26,555 nt of DNA from Firmicutes bacterium UBA6132 (GTDB taxonomy: Bacteria > Bacillota_A > Clostridia > Tissierellales > Sedimentibacteraceae): assembly GCA_002435835.1 (NCBI GenBank), contig DIVM01000356.1, positions 1-26,555 on the forward strand, written 5' to 3'. Under the pieces are notes generated by a model. It did not search any database. It saw only the letters and a list, made by a program, of their open reading frames with translations, and was not told the origin of the DNA. The position numbers were made by a program, and so were the translations under genes. Positions 1 to 9,445 of the stretch are shown in pieces (within the stretch, counting starts at the first letter, position 1; each line of letters opens with the position of its first letter).

Positions 1-786
1 TTTCATAACTGAATGGCCAATAACCAAATCACTTGCAGATTTAACAGAGTTTCCAATTATTATTATTTCATCATTCATAAGTTCTACTCCAGCTGAAGTT
101 GAAGCAACGCTTGAATAAATATCCCAATTATGGCAAATAACTTCATTACTTAGTTCAGCTTCAGTAACTTCACCAAGTGCAAGGGCAACACCTAAAGCAG
201 AAGCACCTCTTGAATATGCCATTGATTTGTATGTGTCATTAACTGCAACACTATGGCCACGTTTAGCAGCATCTTCCATTCTTTCAGCAGTTAATAATGG
301 ACATTTAATCTGAACAAAATGAACATCTTCTGCATTATTAATTCGTGCATCTGCCATTGCTTCTTTTACAGCTCTTGCAACTTCTATTACCTGCTCCATA
401 CGGCCTAATTCTTCAGGTAGGAAATTTCTCGTGAAAGCAATACCAGCAGCTAATCGTTTTTCATTAAACCCTTCTGATTCTACTTCTTTCTTAACAAAAA
501 CTGTCAGATGTGGAGCCATAACTCCTTCTGTTCCACCGGACATAACTAAAGCAACCTTTTCTTTTACTTCATTAGCACTGATTTTTAATTCTTCTGCTAA
601 ATAGTAAGCTAATGACTGTGTTGCAAATCCACGTGTAAAATCATTAACACAGCCATTACCTTCTGTTTTACCAAGCACAGCTATGATTTCATTTGGATTA
701 ATTTTTTTGTTTTCTATAAGTTCTTTTAAACCTGAAATATCATCTGGTGAACCTGTAGCTATTCTAAAAACTTCAATTTTTTGCAT
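1..786 (-). CDS. Ring-opening amidohydrolase (cyanuric acid hydrolase/barbiturase family), 3' end cut by window
   Basis: Hydrolyses a cyclic amide ring; known members of this family act on cyanuric acid (AtzD/TrzD) or barbiturate. The first 262 codons are present, and the family is about 360-370 residues long, so roughly 100 residues lie outside. The family's Ser-Lys dyads are visible: K40 in [19 protein letters not shown] with S83 in MSGGTEG, and K161 in [11 protein letters not shown] with S225/S226 in [12 protein letters not shown]. The third dyad falls beyond the edge. The start is ATG at 786 with AGGAGG at 796-801. The gene follows the permease stop by 50 bases with no terminator between, so the two form an operon, probably controlled by the upstream PucR-type gene. 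Family assignment is firm; whether the substrate is cyanurate, barbiturate or another cyclic imide cannot be told from sequence. Confidence 0.9.
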   Translation of the reverse strand, partial: MQKIEVFRIATGSPDDISGLKELIENKKINPNEIIAVLGKTEGNGCVNDFTRGFATQSLAYYLAEELKISANEVKEKVALVMSGGTEGVMAPHLTVFVKKEVESEGFNEKRLAAGIAFTRNFLPEELGRMEQVIEVARAVKEAMADARINNAEDVHFVQIKCPLLTAERMEDAAKRGHSVAVNDTYKSMAYSRGASALGVALALGEVTEAELSNEVICHNWDIYSSVASTSAGVELMNDEIIIIGNSVKSASDLVIGHSVMK

Positions 787-836
787 TTGATTTTTCCTCC
801 TCAGGATTTTGTATTTTCAATTTTTATTTTATACGC

Positions 837-2072
837 CTATACAAAGAAACCAATGATACATAATAGTGAAATACTTATGGCCATATAAGGGATATTTATC
901 TTTATGATAGACGGCATATCAAGTTTAAATGTTTGTGATAGGGAAGCTACATTAATCTGTGCTGGGCTAATTTGAGTTCCTACACCTATAGCTAATGCTG
1001 CTAATCCTAATTGTACTATAGACAACTGAGATTCTACCAGAATCGGCATAATCAATGCACTCACACCCACACTGTAACCACCTGCTGGTATAGCTATCAA
1101 AAATGCTATTAAAATAGCAGCAGGTACTGATATGAATTGAGGCACTATTTTAATAAATCCTGCAATATAAGTAAATGTTCCAATCTCAGATAGGATATTA
1201 ATAAATCCAAGAAAAATACCAATGGTGAATAATTTTGTTAGCAAAAACGCTGAGTTCTGTACTAAATCCTCGGATATTTTATCTACAGACTGTCTTGTTA
1301 TAATAGTAGTTAAAGCCAATGTACTTATCATATTGAATATCGGACTGAAAACGTGATAACCAATTATTTGATTTAAATACTTGCTTGCTACTACGACAAT
1401 TAAAAAATAAATTGGCGGTATAGCGTTTTTCCAAAGCATTTTTGTAGAAATCTCTTCTTTTACATCTTCTTCTTTAATTAAAACACCTTTTTTCCAAACT
1501 CCATAAGCAGCAATCGCCATAGCTATAACCCACATGCCAATTGCGTAAGGAAGCATAGTATCTGAATAATCAGTTATAGAAATATTTGCAACTTTAGAAA
1601 TAGTTGCTGCATCAGCTCCTGAAGGTGATGTCATAAAACTCGCAGCTGTTCCAATTGCCATACCTGCTATTACTGCTGGATTTGCTCCAATAATAGCAAA
1701 AGCAAGAGGTCCTGTAACCATTGTGTTACCTGCTCCTAAGCCTGCTGCATATGTAGCTAATGATTGAATAAGTACAATCACAGCTGCAATAATGTATTGC
1801 TTGTCTCCTATAAGTTTACGGCTTATCCTCATAAGTGCATCGAAACCGCCTGCTTTCGCTACTACCAAGGCAGTAGTTGAATAAATGACTGGTGTGATCA
1901 TACTTGTCATACCTGGAATTGTTGTCATTATGATTGTACTAGCTTCTGCTAATCCAACCTTACCAATGATCATAGCACAAATGCCTCCAAGCATACCTGC
2001 AATCAACATGTGTTTATTTCTAAGCATAAAAACTAATATAATTATTAATGGTATTAATACAAGTGCATTCAT
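837..2072 (-). CDS. Multi-spanning inner-membrane permease, probable substrate importer for the amidohydrolase pathway
   Basis: A 411-residue, strongly hydrophobic protein with about ten to twelve membrane segments. Two regions look like internal half-repeats with small-residue, polar re-entrant stretches: one near GLGAGNTMVTGPLAF...SPSGADAATISK and one near IPAGGYSVGVSALI...GTQISPAQINVASL. This resembles ion transporter (IT) superfamily anion/dicarboxylate permeases, but no exact family is recognised. The open frame extends to a TTG at 2087. The ATG at 2072 is chosen because GGAGG lies at 2081-2085, eight bases upstream. The gene is directly upstream of the ring-opening amidohydrolase and downstream of a PucR-type regulator, so uptake of a cyclic imide or its precursor is inferred from context only. 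Confidence 0.7.
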   Translation of the reverse strand: MNALVLIPLIIILVFMLRNKHMLIAGMLGGICAMIIGKVGLAEASTIIMTTIPGMTSMITPVIYSTTALVVAKAGGFDALMRISRKLIGDKQYIIAAVIVLIQSLATYAAGLGAGNTMVTGPLAFAIIGANPAVIAGMAIGTAASFMTSPSGADAATISKVANISITDYSDTMLPYAIGMWVIAMAIAAYGVWKKGVLIKEEDVKEEISTKMLWKNAIPPIYFLIVVVASKYLNQIIGYHVFSPIFNMISTLALTTIITRQSVDKISEDLVQNSAFLLTKLFTIGIFLGFINILSEIGTFTYIAGFIKIVPQFISVPAAILIAFLIAIPAGGYSVGVSALIMPILVESQLSIVQLGLAALAIGVGTQISPAQINVASLSQTFKLDMPSIIKINIPYMAISISLLCIIGFFV

Positions 2073-2140
2073 AAATAAATCCTCCAAATTTTATTTTTAA
2101 AATTACCTTATTACGCTTTAAATTCTTAAATCCCTATACA

Positions 2141-2154
2141 TTTAAACGTTTAAA
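2141..2154. promoter_or_regulatory. Perfect 14-bp palindrome, candidate operator of the permease-amidohydrolase operon
   Basis: TTTAAACGTTTAAA is self-complementary. It lies about 70 bases upstream of the permease start, inside the predicted leader. No binding protein is known; the neighbouring PucR-type regulator is a candidate. Confidence 0.4.
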
Positions 2155-2254
2155 ATTAATCTTTAAGAAATTGAACAGATATAATTAATTAGCTAATAAA
2201 ATTCTCCTTTCTTATTTCTTATTTCTTATTTTTATCACTTCCTGTTTTTTACAA

Positions 2255-2283
2255 ATTATAACACCATGTCATTATTAAGTCAT
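2255..2283 (-). promoter_or_regulatory. Candidate sigma-A promoter for permease-amidohydrolase operon
   Basis: Read on the minus strand: -35 ATGACT (2283-2278), 17-bp spacer, -10 TATAAT (2260-2255). It would give a leader of about 175 bases containing the 2141-2154 palindrome and three tandem copies of a 7-base unit (TTTCTTA on the plus strand, about 2205-2231). The -35 box is weak. Confidence 0.45.
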
Positions 2284-2298
2284 CATAAAGAATATACA

Positions 2299-2347
2299 AA
2301 AAAAGCTATTTCAATTGTAACTTAATAACAATGGAAATAACTTTTTT
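2299..2347 (-). terminator. Rho-independent terminator after the PucR-type gene
   Basis: Two 20-base arms (2299-2318 and 2328-2347) pair with one G-U and one mismatch around a 9-base loop, and the minus-strand 3' arm ends in a run of seven T. It separates the regulator transcript from the permease operon. The A/T symmetry could make it bidirectional. Confidence 0.75.
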
Positions 2348-2395
2348 AAATATATATGAATTTTTTATATTGAAGAAATAAGATAAAAACAAATG

Positions 2396-4030
2396 TTAAT
2401 TTAATTGCTTTAAACCGCTACTATTTTCGAGCCAAATATGGATATTGTAAGCTAAAACAATTTCAGCAACCTCAAGTCCATTACTAATATCAACGTCTAA
2501 TTCCCTCAAGCGTTCTATTCTGTACCGCATGGTGTTATAATGTATGAACAATTTCCTTGCTGCCTCCTTAGAATTGAAACATGTTTCTGTAAGAGTTATA
2601 AGAGTCTTCATAAGATCCATATTCGCAACCTTATCATAATCTACGATTTTACCAATTTTATTGTCTACGTATTTATATAGCAGATTTTTATTATTAACAT
2701 CTTCTATAATGCTAAATAATTGATAATCTTCATAATGACTAATAAATGAATCTTCATTGAACTTGCTCCCAATTGAAAGACCATCATGTGCTTCTTTATA
2801 TGCAATAGGAAATGAATTTACATTTAAAATAGTATTTGATATACCAATACCAATACGATAATTTCCTTCAAATTTAGATTTTATTTGATTACCTAATTCA
2901 ATCATCTGTTCTTTCACATTATTCATAAATGCTACATTTACAAAAATAACAAGAGACTCATCAATATATGTTATTTTCGTATTCTTTTCATTCATGTTTA
3001 ATTTCTTACTGAGGATGTTTTCGATTAAATGCGAACTTAAAATCTTCTCATAAGCATTTTTTTTGTATGTTTCCTCTTTATGAAAAATTTTTAGTATTAG
3101 CATAACTTGTGGGAACTCTAAATCCCATCCATATGCTTTAGCTTTCATAATAGTTTCCATTTGTGAACCATTTACACCATTCAGAATATCTCTTATGAAA
3201 GAATCTTGAAAGTTTTTCTCTTTTTCCATAACTGCAAAGTTCTTGTAGAAGGCAGAAGCAATCAATAAAGAAGCTTCTTCTACTGCCATAATTAAATTAT
3301 TATTATGATCAATACCGCCATACAAAAGGATTAAATATCCAAATTTATTTTTACCTGCTTCAATAGAATGCTTTATATAATTTTCTTTTGTATAGACATC
3401 TACACCAACATTTATTGTAAATGTTACATGTTTAAATTTTTTGTCTGAAATATCAACCTTTACCTCTTTATTATTTATATCTTTCGATACAGATAATAGC
3501 TGCATACGGTTGTTTAGAAGAATAATTGGATATTTAACTAATTGCGAAAACTCATCTATTAAGGCATCTACATCTTCCCCTTTAAGAAAAAAATTCATTA
3601 AGTGATTATGAATGTAATTCTGAAATTTCAGAGCTTCTATATGTTGATCTAAAGACAAATTGATAATTTCAGAAACTAAGTCAGATAAATTATCATTATT
3701 ACATAATTCAATAATAGGAAAATTTAGTTCATTTGCTTGATCAATCATAAATTGAGGAATTTTATCGACATATCTTTCAGTTTTTATGCATATGCCGGAT
3801 ACATTTAATTTTGAGCTTGTTGGTATAAGATTTTGCATCTTTTCTAAGTTATTGAAAATAGGATAAAGAGTAGTTATTATAAGACTATTTTCATCTACAA
3901 AAAGAAAAATGTCCGGTACTTCCATAAGTGTGGCTTTTTTAACTGTATTATTGAGCCCATCAAAACCTGCAATTACTTTTGCTTTTTTAAATCCTTCTAA
4001 TTCCAAAACATCTTTTACTGTTATAGCCAT
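2396..4030 (-). CDS. PucR-family transcriptional regulator
   Basis: A 544-residue DNA-binding regulator of the PucR/CdaR type. The N-terminal PucR domain covers about residues 5-125 (opens ITVKDVLELEGFKKAKVIAG and includes LMEVPDIF). A middle region, about 290-410, is the usual degenerate GGDEF-like part. The C-terminal HTH is at about 464-535, with EAARKLFIHYNTMRYRIERL near 489-508. PucR-type proteins control purine, ureide or similar nitrogen-compound catabolism, which fits the adjacent permease and cyclic-amide hydrolase. The start is ATG at 4030 with AGAGGAA a few bases upstream. Only 24 bases separate it from the stop of the helicase gene on the same strand, so read-through from that gene is possible. 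The ligand is unknown. Confidence 0.9.
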   Translation of the reverse strand: MAITVKDVLELEGFKKAKVIAGFDGLNNTVKKATLMEVPDIFLFVDENSLIITTLYPIFNNLEKMQNLIPTSSKLNVSGICIKTERYVDKIPQFMIDQANELNFPIIELCNNDNLSDLVSEIINLSLDQHIEALKFQNYIHNHLMNFFLKGEDVDALIDEFSQLVKYPIILLNNRMQLLSVSKDINNKEVKVDISDKKFKHVTFTINVGVDVYTKENYIKHSIEAGKNKFGYLILLYGGIDHNNNLIMAVEEASLLIASAFYKNFAVMEKEKNFQDSFIRDILNGVNGSQMETIMKAKAYGWDLEFPQVMLILKIFHKEETYKKNAYEKILSSHLIENILSKKLNMNEKNTKITYIDESLVIFVNVAFMNNVKEQMIELGNQIKSKFEGNYRIGIGISNTILNVNSFPIAYKEAHDGLSIGSKFNEDSFISHYEDYQLFSIIEDVNNKNLLYKYVDNKIGKIVDYDKVANMDLMKTLITLTETCFNSKEAARKLFIHYNTMRYRIERLRELDVDISNGLEVAEIVLAYNIHIWLENSSGLKQLN

Positions 4031-4054
4031 TTATTTCCTCTTTTTTTACTTATT

Positions 4055-7000
4055 CTAATAGTTGTTGTTCCATTCTCCTAAAATTTGTGAAGCACGGATT
4101 TTAACTCGGTTAAATAAATCATTATTAGTGGTATTTTCTTTTTCTTCTATTAATCCTAAGTCTATAAATGATTCTGGATATATTTCATATGAGTCTAATT
4201 GAGAATAAACTTTTTTCATAGTATTATCTGGATAACAGAAATATTCGCTGCCTCTTATGCGGATGAATTTCCAGCCCAATCGTTCTAAAATTGCCTGTCT
4301 TTTCATATCCTCTATTATTTTATCTTCTCCTGAGTGATAGCAGTCACCGTCACATTCTATAGCTATTTTCTTTTCACCTGAGATAGCTACTATATCAATT
4401 CGATATGAACCTACTTCCCACTGTTGTTTTATGTTGTATCCTTTTGCAATTAATTTTCTACAAACTTGTTTTTCAAATTCTGATTCTGCTTGTTTATCTG
4501 AGTTTTCAATTAACTGATTAAATGCTTTTGGATTATTTACGTATTCAAGCAAATCCCTTCTCATATCACCATTTTTTAAATCATTATATATATCTAAGGA
4601 ATGGACAACCCATAATTGGTCCCTGGCTCTGCTGATTGCAACATTGTATCTTTGTTTTGTTGATTTATCAGCACCTTCTCCAGTTAATCTCAGTGGTCCT
4701 TCTTCTTCTTTGTTATCAACTAATGAAATGAAAATTACATCTCTTTCATCACCTTGGAACTGTGAAGCATTACCACACATAATGGCTCTTTGTTCATAAT
4801 TCTTTAAATTCATTTTCTGGATCGCTGTTTCGTTTATTAATTTTGCTTGTTCATCTCCAAGTAAAGATATGGCTCCAAAAGTTTTTCCATCGTATTCAGG
4901 CTGTTCCATGCACGCCATCATTAAAGCAACTATATTTTCTGATTCTACTTTATTAATTTTGCGTTCCCTGCTTCCATCAACTCTAAAAGCAATAGTTGGA
5001 GGTTTTAAGTTAGAACTGCTTTCATCACGAAGAGGTCTAATTTTATGATTGTAGGAAAGTTTGTTGCTGTATCCAATAATATCTGGCACACTTCTAAAAT
5101 GTTCCTTGAGCATAATGCTTGAAAATGTGGTGCTTGCAATGTCATAAATAGAAGTTTTCAAATCAAACAAGTGATAAATTGGGCTAATTCCTTTAATGTA
5201 CATGTCTTGAACAGCAATAACTTTATCTTGATCAACTCCAACTGCTAATGGACTTACTTGTTCATTATCCCCTACAATTATTATTTTTTTAGCAAGATAA
5301 ATAATAGGAAGAGCTGAAATATCAGATTGACTTGCTTCATCAATTATTAATACATCAAATTTATTTGTTTTAGGATCAAGGCTTTCAAGAGCTTTGTTTA
5401 TTGTCATAACCCAAGCAGGAACTGCTGTTTGGCACTTAGACATCAACTCTTTTGCTTGTTTTAATAATCTTGGACCATTTTTAGTTTTCTTTCCTATTTT
5501 TCTTACTGTGAGTTTCCATCCCTTTAATGCTTGCTGTTTTTCTATATCATTTTCAACTCGAGATAATAACTGATACCAACCTTTTGCTTCTGCTAACTTT
5601 GCTGTTTTATCTTTTAATTCTAAATTAAGTTCAACTGATTTTTTAAGCAGTTGTTCAAATGGTTCTGCAATTATCTCTGATATGATACCTGATAGTTGTT
5701 TCCATTTCCAAGCTCCCTCCACATTTTCAGGAACTTCTTTTTCTCCATGAATTCCAATGCGGTTTTCAATATTAACTGCCCAATCAGGTGCATATTCTTT
5801 AATTTCATTTAAAATACGCTTTCGTTCATTTAAATAATGATATTTTGTATATAGAGTTTTATAAATGCTGTAATTCATTTCATATTCCTCTATATTTTCT
5901 TCAAGCAATGATTGAATTAATTTAAAACTAACATCGGAACCTTTTAATTTTGCAGACTCTAAAATTAATTTTGTATTATTTAATTGTTTAGTTATTTCAT
6001 TATTTTTAATATAAATTATTTCTATGGCTTCAATGTATAATGGCAAAACTTTAGTTAAAATGTTGATCTTGTCCTTTAATTCGTCAAGTTCTGTATTATA
6101 CTCCACACTTGGAAATACTGCTTCTTTGTTAATTCCCGCTAATTCTAATCTTTTTGTCATAGGACATATTACATTTTCATACCAATATAAATGTTTTTTT
6201 ATTTTATCATATCTTTTTAAGCATATTCTTTCAGGCTCAGTTCCAAATTCAGTATAACTTGGCCCTCCACTTTTAAAAACTAATTCTTCCCAAAGTATTC
6301 CTAATGATTTTCGTTTTTCCTGTAAAATTATATAATTCAATATGACACTGCAATCTTCTTTACTGTTTATCTTAATATCATTAATACTTGTTTTTTCTAA
6401 AGCTTCTCCCCATGTTTTGTGGAAAAACAAATCTAATTTAGATATTTTTTTACCTTTTTCAAAATGATCGCTTAAATTATTTAAAGTATCTTTTAGTTCA
6501 GTGATATTGATATTTTCGTCGACAAATATTTTTTTGCCTATTACAGTTCCGATAGAATTTGCAGCATAATTAGATGTATCCTCTATTTTCTCAAGAAGTT
6601 GGATCCACACATCCTTAAAACCGCCACCCCTTATTCCGTCAAGGATTGTTTTAATGAGCCAATCATCAATAACATCCATGTTAGTCAATAACGATTTTAA
6701 ATTTTCTAATTCAATAGAATTTAAATTGTTAATAAGACTTTTTTTATTAACAGTTATATGTTTGTTTTCTAAATTTAATTCACAGTTCGAACTAAGCTGT
6801 TCACTAATTTCACATATTCTTTTTTTGAACTCGGTTATTTTAAAGATACAATTTTTAAAATCAAATGGAGTTAAAATTAAGTCTGTGCTGGGTAAATCAA
6901 ACTTAAGTTCTATTTCTTCAATTGAATTTATTAATTCATTTGTTTGATATAAGATATCTAATTCACCTTGACTAACAGGCAATGATTTATATAATTTTAC

Positions 7001-8584
7001 TGAACCAGGTATATAAGAAAGTTCCTGAGCAAATTGATTTACAAATGTTGCAGCTTCAGTAACAGAATATCCTTTACCGTCCAATACAATGGATTGGTAT
7101 TCCTTAAATTTTATGCTTGTAATTTTATTTCTTGTTTCTGTCAGCTCATTTAATATTTTGTTTCGTTCTAATGTAAGTTTGCTCACAGTTTCAGTTAATT
7201 CCAAAGTGGAATGACCTGATATTATTTCAGAAATTCCATCAATTGACCTTTCCATATCTTTGTTAGTGTCATCTAATAATGAAACACAAAGGCTTTGCAA
7301 TCCAACAGGGATTTTATCTATTAATACATTTAATGCCTTTTTAGTATGGCTTGTAACAAGAACGCTTTTTCCCTGGGATAAGAAATGCCCCATTAAATTG
7401 GCTATTGTATGAGTTTTTCCTGTTCCTGGAGGACCTTGAACTAAAACTGCATTGTAATTCTCAATTCTTTTTGCTATTTCAAATTGCTCCTGATTAGCTT
7501 CTTTGCAAAGCAAAATATCTTTGTCTTCTCCATTAAGAGCGCTCAAATCACTTAGTAATTCAGAGCCATGCTCTGATTTATTTTCATCCACTCTTTTTCC
7601 GCCAACAATATCTAACAATGGACCATTTCCAATGCCGTCTTGTTCTATGTCTGAAATAATATCATCAATGGCCTTAAAAACCCCACCATCCCTTTTCTTT
7701 ATAAAAAACACAGGTTTTAAAGACATTATGAGTTTATCATCTTCATTTATTTGAGTTATGCCATCATCCATAAATTTGCTGTTAGAACAAAGCATATGTA
7801 AAAGTTTTTTAAGAAATATAGGAGTTTCTTTTCTGTCCAATGGATGCAAAAAATTGTTTGTAATCTGTTCTTTTAACTTATTTATTGCATCATGGTTTAT
7901 ATAATCTATGTCTTGTAATAAAACTGTATAAAGTTCAGATTCAACATCAGTATCAACAATACTTATAACATTGTTTTCTGAGTCAAATTCCATTTTTAAT
8001 CTTTTCAATAATACAGGATGATATATATTTTCCCTTGGATTTTCAGTTAATAATCCATCTCCGACCATTAATTCTATAGTTTCAGATTCCTTATCAAGAG
8101 AAATATAGTTCAAGTATAATTCTGTGAAAAAACTTCTTGTTTTATCAATTCTAATTTGATCTTGTACCCATTTGTCACGAGTTTCTTTCCATATATCAAA
8201 ATCTTTAATTCTTTTTTTAGAATCATCAAATTTTTCATCCAATACTTCATCAAAATCAAGTATTTCAATTTCATTTGTATATTTAAGATAACTTTCTTTA
8301 ACCCATCCAACAACTGTTTGAGGCAACGACGGACAAGGAGAAAATTCAGGCTTTGACACTTTTAAAAACACTGTATTTTCATAATCTAATTCATTCTCAG
8401 AGTTTAAATCCATGTTTATATTTATATTTAAAAAATTAATTGTTATATTTTCTTTATCATCAGGTATTTCATCAACAAATTTATGCCAAACTTGCTTATC
8501 TATATCTGTTATAAGCTTGTATTTAAGACCACATAATTCCCTAATACATTTAAATAATGCTATTAATTTATCTTGGTTTTCCAT
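4055..8584 (-). CDS. SF1 helicase fused to a C-terminal Vsr-like PD-(D/E)XK nuclease
   Basis: A 1509-residue protein. A poorly conserved N-terminal part (about 1-350) precedes a COG1112-like superfamily 1 helicase: Walker A GPPGTGKTHTIANL at about 384-397, Walker B IIDEASQSD near 1079-1087, motif III GDNEQVSPL, motif V ASQFQGDERDVIFISL and motif VI RYNVAISRARDQLWVV near 1311-1326. The middle is long and partly coiled-coil. The last 130 residues carry a Vsr/MTES_1575-like nuclease fold with RIDIVAI, then IAIECDGDCYHSGEDK near 1405-1420, giving the D...E.D...H pattern. The frame runs to TTG at 8653, but ATG at 8584 has AAGGAG six bases away. Helicase-Vsr fusions are known in phage-defence proteins (for example Hhe), although no DUF4011 is recognised here. 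Role as a stand-alone nuclease-helicase defence or DNA-repair protein is inferred. Confidence 0.85.
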   Translation of the reverse strand: MENQDKLIALFKCIRELCGLKYKLITDIDKQVWHKFVDEIPDDKENITINFLNININMDLNSENELDYENTVFLKVSKPEFSPCPSLPQTVVGWVKESYLKYTNEIEILDFDEVLDEKFDDSKKRIKDFDIWKETRDKWVQDQIRIDKTRSFFTELYLNYISLDKESETIELMVGDGLLTENPRENIYHPVLLKRLKMEFDSENNVISIVDTDVESELYTVLLQDIDYINHDAINKLKEQITNNFLHPLDRKETPIFLKKLLHMLCSNSKFMDDGITQINEDDKLIMSLKPVFFIKKRDGGVFKAIDDIISDIEQDGIGNGPLLDIVGGKRVDENKSEHGSELLSDLSALNGEDKDILLCKEANQEQFEIAKRIENYNAVLVQGPPGTGKTHTIANLMGHFLSQGKSVLVTSHTKKALNVLIDKIPVGLQSLCVSLLDDTNKDMERSIDGISEIISGHSTLELTETVSKLTLERNKILNELTETRNKITSIKFKEYQSIVLDGKGYSVTEAATFVNQFAQELSYIPGSVKLYKSLPVSQGELDILYQTNELINSIEEIELKFDLPSTDLILTPFDFKNCIFKITEFKKRICEISEQLSSNCELNLENKHITVNKKSLINNLNSIELENLKSLLTNMDVIDDWLIKTILDGIRGGGFKDVWIQLLEKIEDTSNYAANSIGTVIGKKIFVDENINITELKDTLNNLSDHFEKGKKISKLDLFFHKTWGEALEKTSINDIKINSKEDCSVILNYIILQEKRKSLGILWEELVFKSGGPSYTEFGTEPERICLKRYDKIKKHLYWYENVICPMTKRLELAGINKEAVFPSVEYNTELDELKDKINILTKVLPLYIEAIEIIYIKNNEITKQLNNTKLILESAKLKGSDVSFKLIQSLLEENIEEYEMNYSIYKTLYTKYHYLNERKRILNEIKEYAPDWAVNIENRIGIHGEKEVPENVEGAWKWKQLSGIISEIIAEPFEQLLKKSVELNLELKDKTAKLAEAKGWYQLLSRVENDIEKQQALKGWKLTVRKIGKKTKNGPRLLKQAKELMSKCQTAVPAWVMTINKALESLDPKTNKFDVLIIDEASQSDISALPIIYLAKKIIIVGDNEQVSPLAVGVDQDKVIAVQDMYIKGISPIYHLFDLKTSIYDIASTTFSSIMLKEHFRSVPDIIGYSNKLSYNHKIRPLRDESSSNLKPPTIAFRVDGSRERKINKVESENIVALMMACMEQPEYDGKTFGAISLLGDEQAKLINETAIQKMNLKNYEQRAIMCGNASQFQGDERDVIFISLVDNKEEEGPLRLTGEGADKSTKQRYNVAISRARDQLWVVHSLDIYNDLKNGDMRRDLLEYVNNPKAFNQLIENSDKQAESEFEKQVCRKLIAKGYNIKQQWEVGSYRIDIVAISGEKKIAIECDGDCYHSGEDKIIEDMKRQAILERLGWKFIRIRGSEYFCYPDNTMKKVYSQLDSYEIYPESFIDLGLIEEKENTTNNDLFNRVKIRASQILGEWNNNY

Positions 8585-8624
8585 TTGTTGCTCCTTAATT
8601 GTTAAATAAATTGTACATCCATTA

Positions 8625-8653
8625 ATTATATTATAGAAGGTAGTTTTATTCAA
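8625..8653 (-). promoter_or_regulatory. Sigma-A promoter for the helicase-nuclease gene
   Basis: Minus strand: -35 TTGAAT (8653-8648), 17-bp spacer, -10 TATAAT (8630-8625). The implied mRNA starts about 35 bases before the chosen ATG at 8584. This also argues against the TTG at 8653, which lies inside the -35 box. Confidence 0.65.
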
Positions 8654-8680
8654 TATAAAATACCTTTCGAATACTACATA

Positions 8681-8718
8681 AAAAAAGAGAAACTGTTTTA
8701 TACTTTAACAGTTCTCTT
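8681..8718 (-). terminator. Rho-independent terminator after the 229-residue orphan gene
   Basis: Arms 8685-8697 and 8707-8718 pair over 12 bp with one bulged A. On the minus strand the hairpin is followed by a run of T. It uncouples the orphan gene from the helicase gene downstream. Confidence 0.85.
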
Positions 8719-8755
8719 ATAATATTATGAGTATTTCCATTTTTATACAATTTTA

Positions 8756-9445
8756 TTAAACTTTAAAAACTGTTTCATAATAATCTAAAATTATAATTAT
8801 ATTGTTCACAACATCTTCTAAAACAATATAATTAAAACCTTTAAAAATACCTTTTTCTTTGGAATGAAATATATCAATAGTACCTTTTACTTCTCCAATG
8901 CTTGGTAATAAATCTGTCTCATATATAGAATTTATAAATGATTCATAATATAATTCATTAGCATTTAAATTAGGTTTTATTCCATTTATATCTGCAAAGC
9001 TTAAAAATGAGTCATATGTATTTGTTATAGCAAAAAATTTTCCTTCTTTTTTAATACATCTTGATAGCGAATCATTATTTTTAAAATGCGGAATTTTATG
9101 AACAGATTCCATATCTGTAATTTTTCCATAATTTAAAAATATAAAATAAAATTCTGTTTTTAATAAATAAAGGTAATATCCGTTATCTACTTCATAAAAC
9201 CTAAAATTTGAACTTGAATTTATTTCATGTTCTATAAAAAACGAGTCTTTATCATTATAGCAATTTGCAATAAATTGATTTAAAGCCATATTGAAATCAA
9301 ACAAATATTCACTAGTACTATCATAAACATCTTTTCTAATGAATGATAGTTCATTTGAAAAATAAACACCTTTTTCATTATCAATTATAGCTTTTTTAAA
9401 AACTGGAAATGTATTAGCAACAAGCAAACAATCCTTAGTATACAT
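8756..9445 (-). CDS. Unrecognised 229-residue protein
   Basis: I do not recognise a family. The protein has no signal peptide or membrane segment. It is rich in Tyr, Phe, Asn and acidic residues and has several alternating hydrophobic stretches (GYYLYLLKTEFYFIFLNYG, NNIIIILDYYETVFKV) that suggest a mainly beta or alpha/beta cytoplasmic fold. The start is ATG at 9445, preceded by AAGGGGGG, and the gene ends just before a strong terminator, so it is a monocistronic unit. It sits between the helicase-nuclease gene and an IS3-like remnant. Small orphan genes in such places can be cargo, immunity-like or defence-associated, but nothing in the sequence proves it. Confidence 0.75.
   Translation of the reverse strand: MYTKDCLLVANTFPVFKKAIIDNEKGVYFSNELSFIRKDVYDSTSEYLFDFNMALNQFIANCYNDKDSFFIEHEINSSSNFRFYEVDNGYYLYLLKTEFYFIFLNYGKITDMESVHKIPHFKNNDSLSRCIKKEGKFFAITNTYDSFLSFADINGIKPNLNANELYYESFINSIYETDLLPSIGEVKGTIDIFHSKEKGIFKGFNYIVLEDVVNNIIIILDYYETVFKV

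Noticed and set aside
2073..2087. Extended TTG start for the permease
   Set aside because: It would place the ribosome site GGAGG inside the coding region; ATG at 2072 fits.
2205..2231. Three tandem TTTCTTA units as a possible CRISPR or satellite
   Set aside because: Only a short A+T-rich tract, no spacers.
8585..8653. TTG start for the helicase at 8653
   Set aside because: That codon overlaps the predicted -35 box; ATG at 8584 has AAGGAG at ideal distance.
4055..9445. Multi-gene defence system (BREX, DISARM or restriction-modification)
   Set aside because: No methylase, protease, phosphatase or second subunit nearby; the helicase-nuclease and orphan are separated by a terminator.
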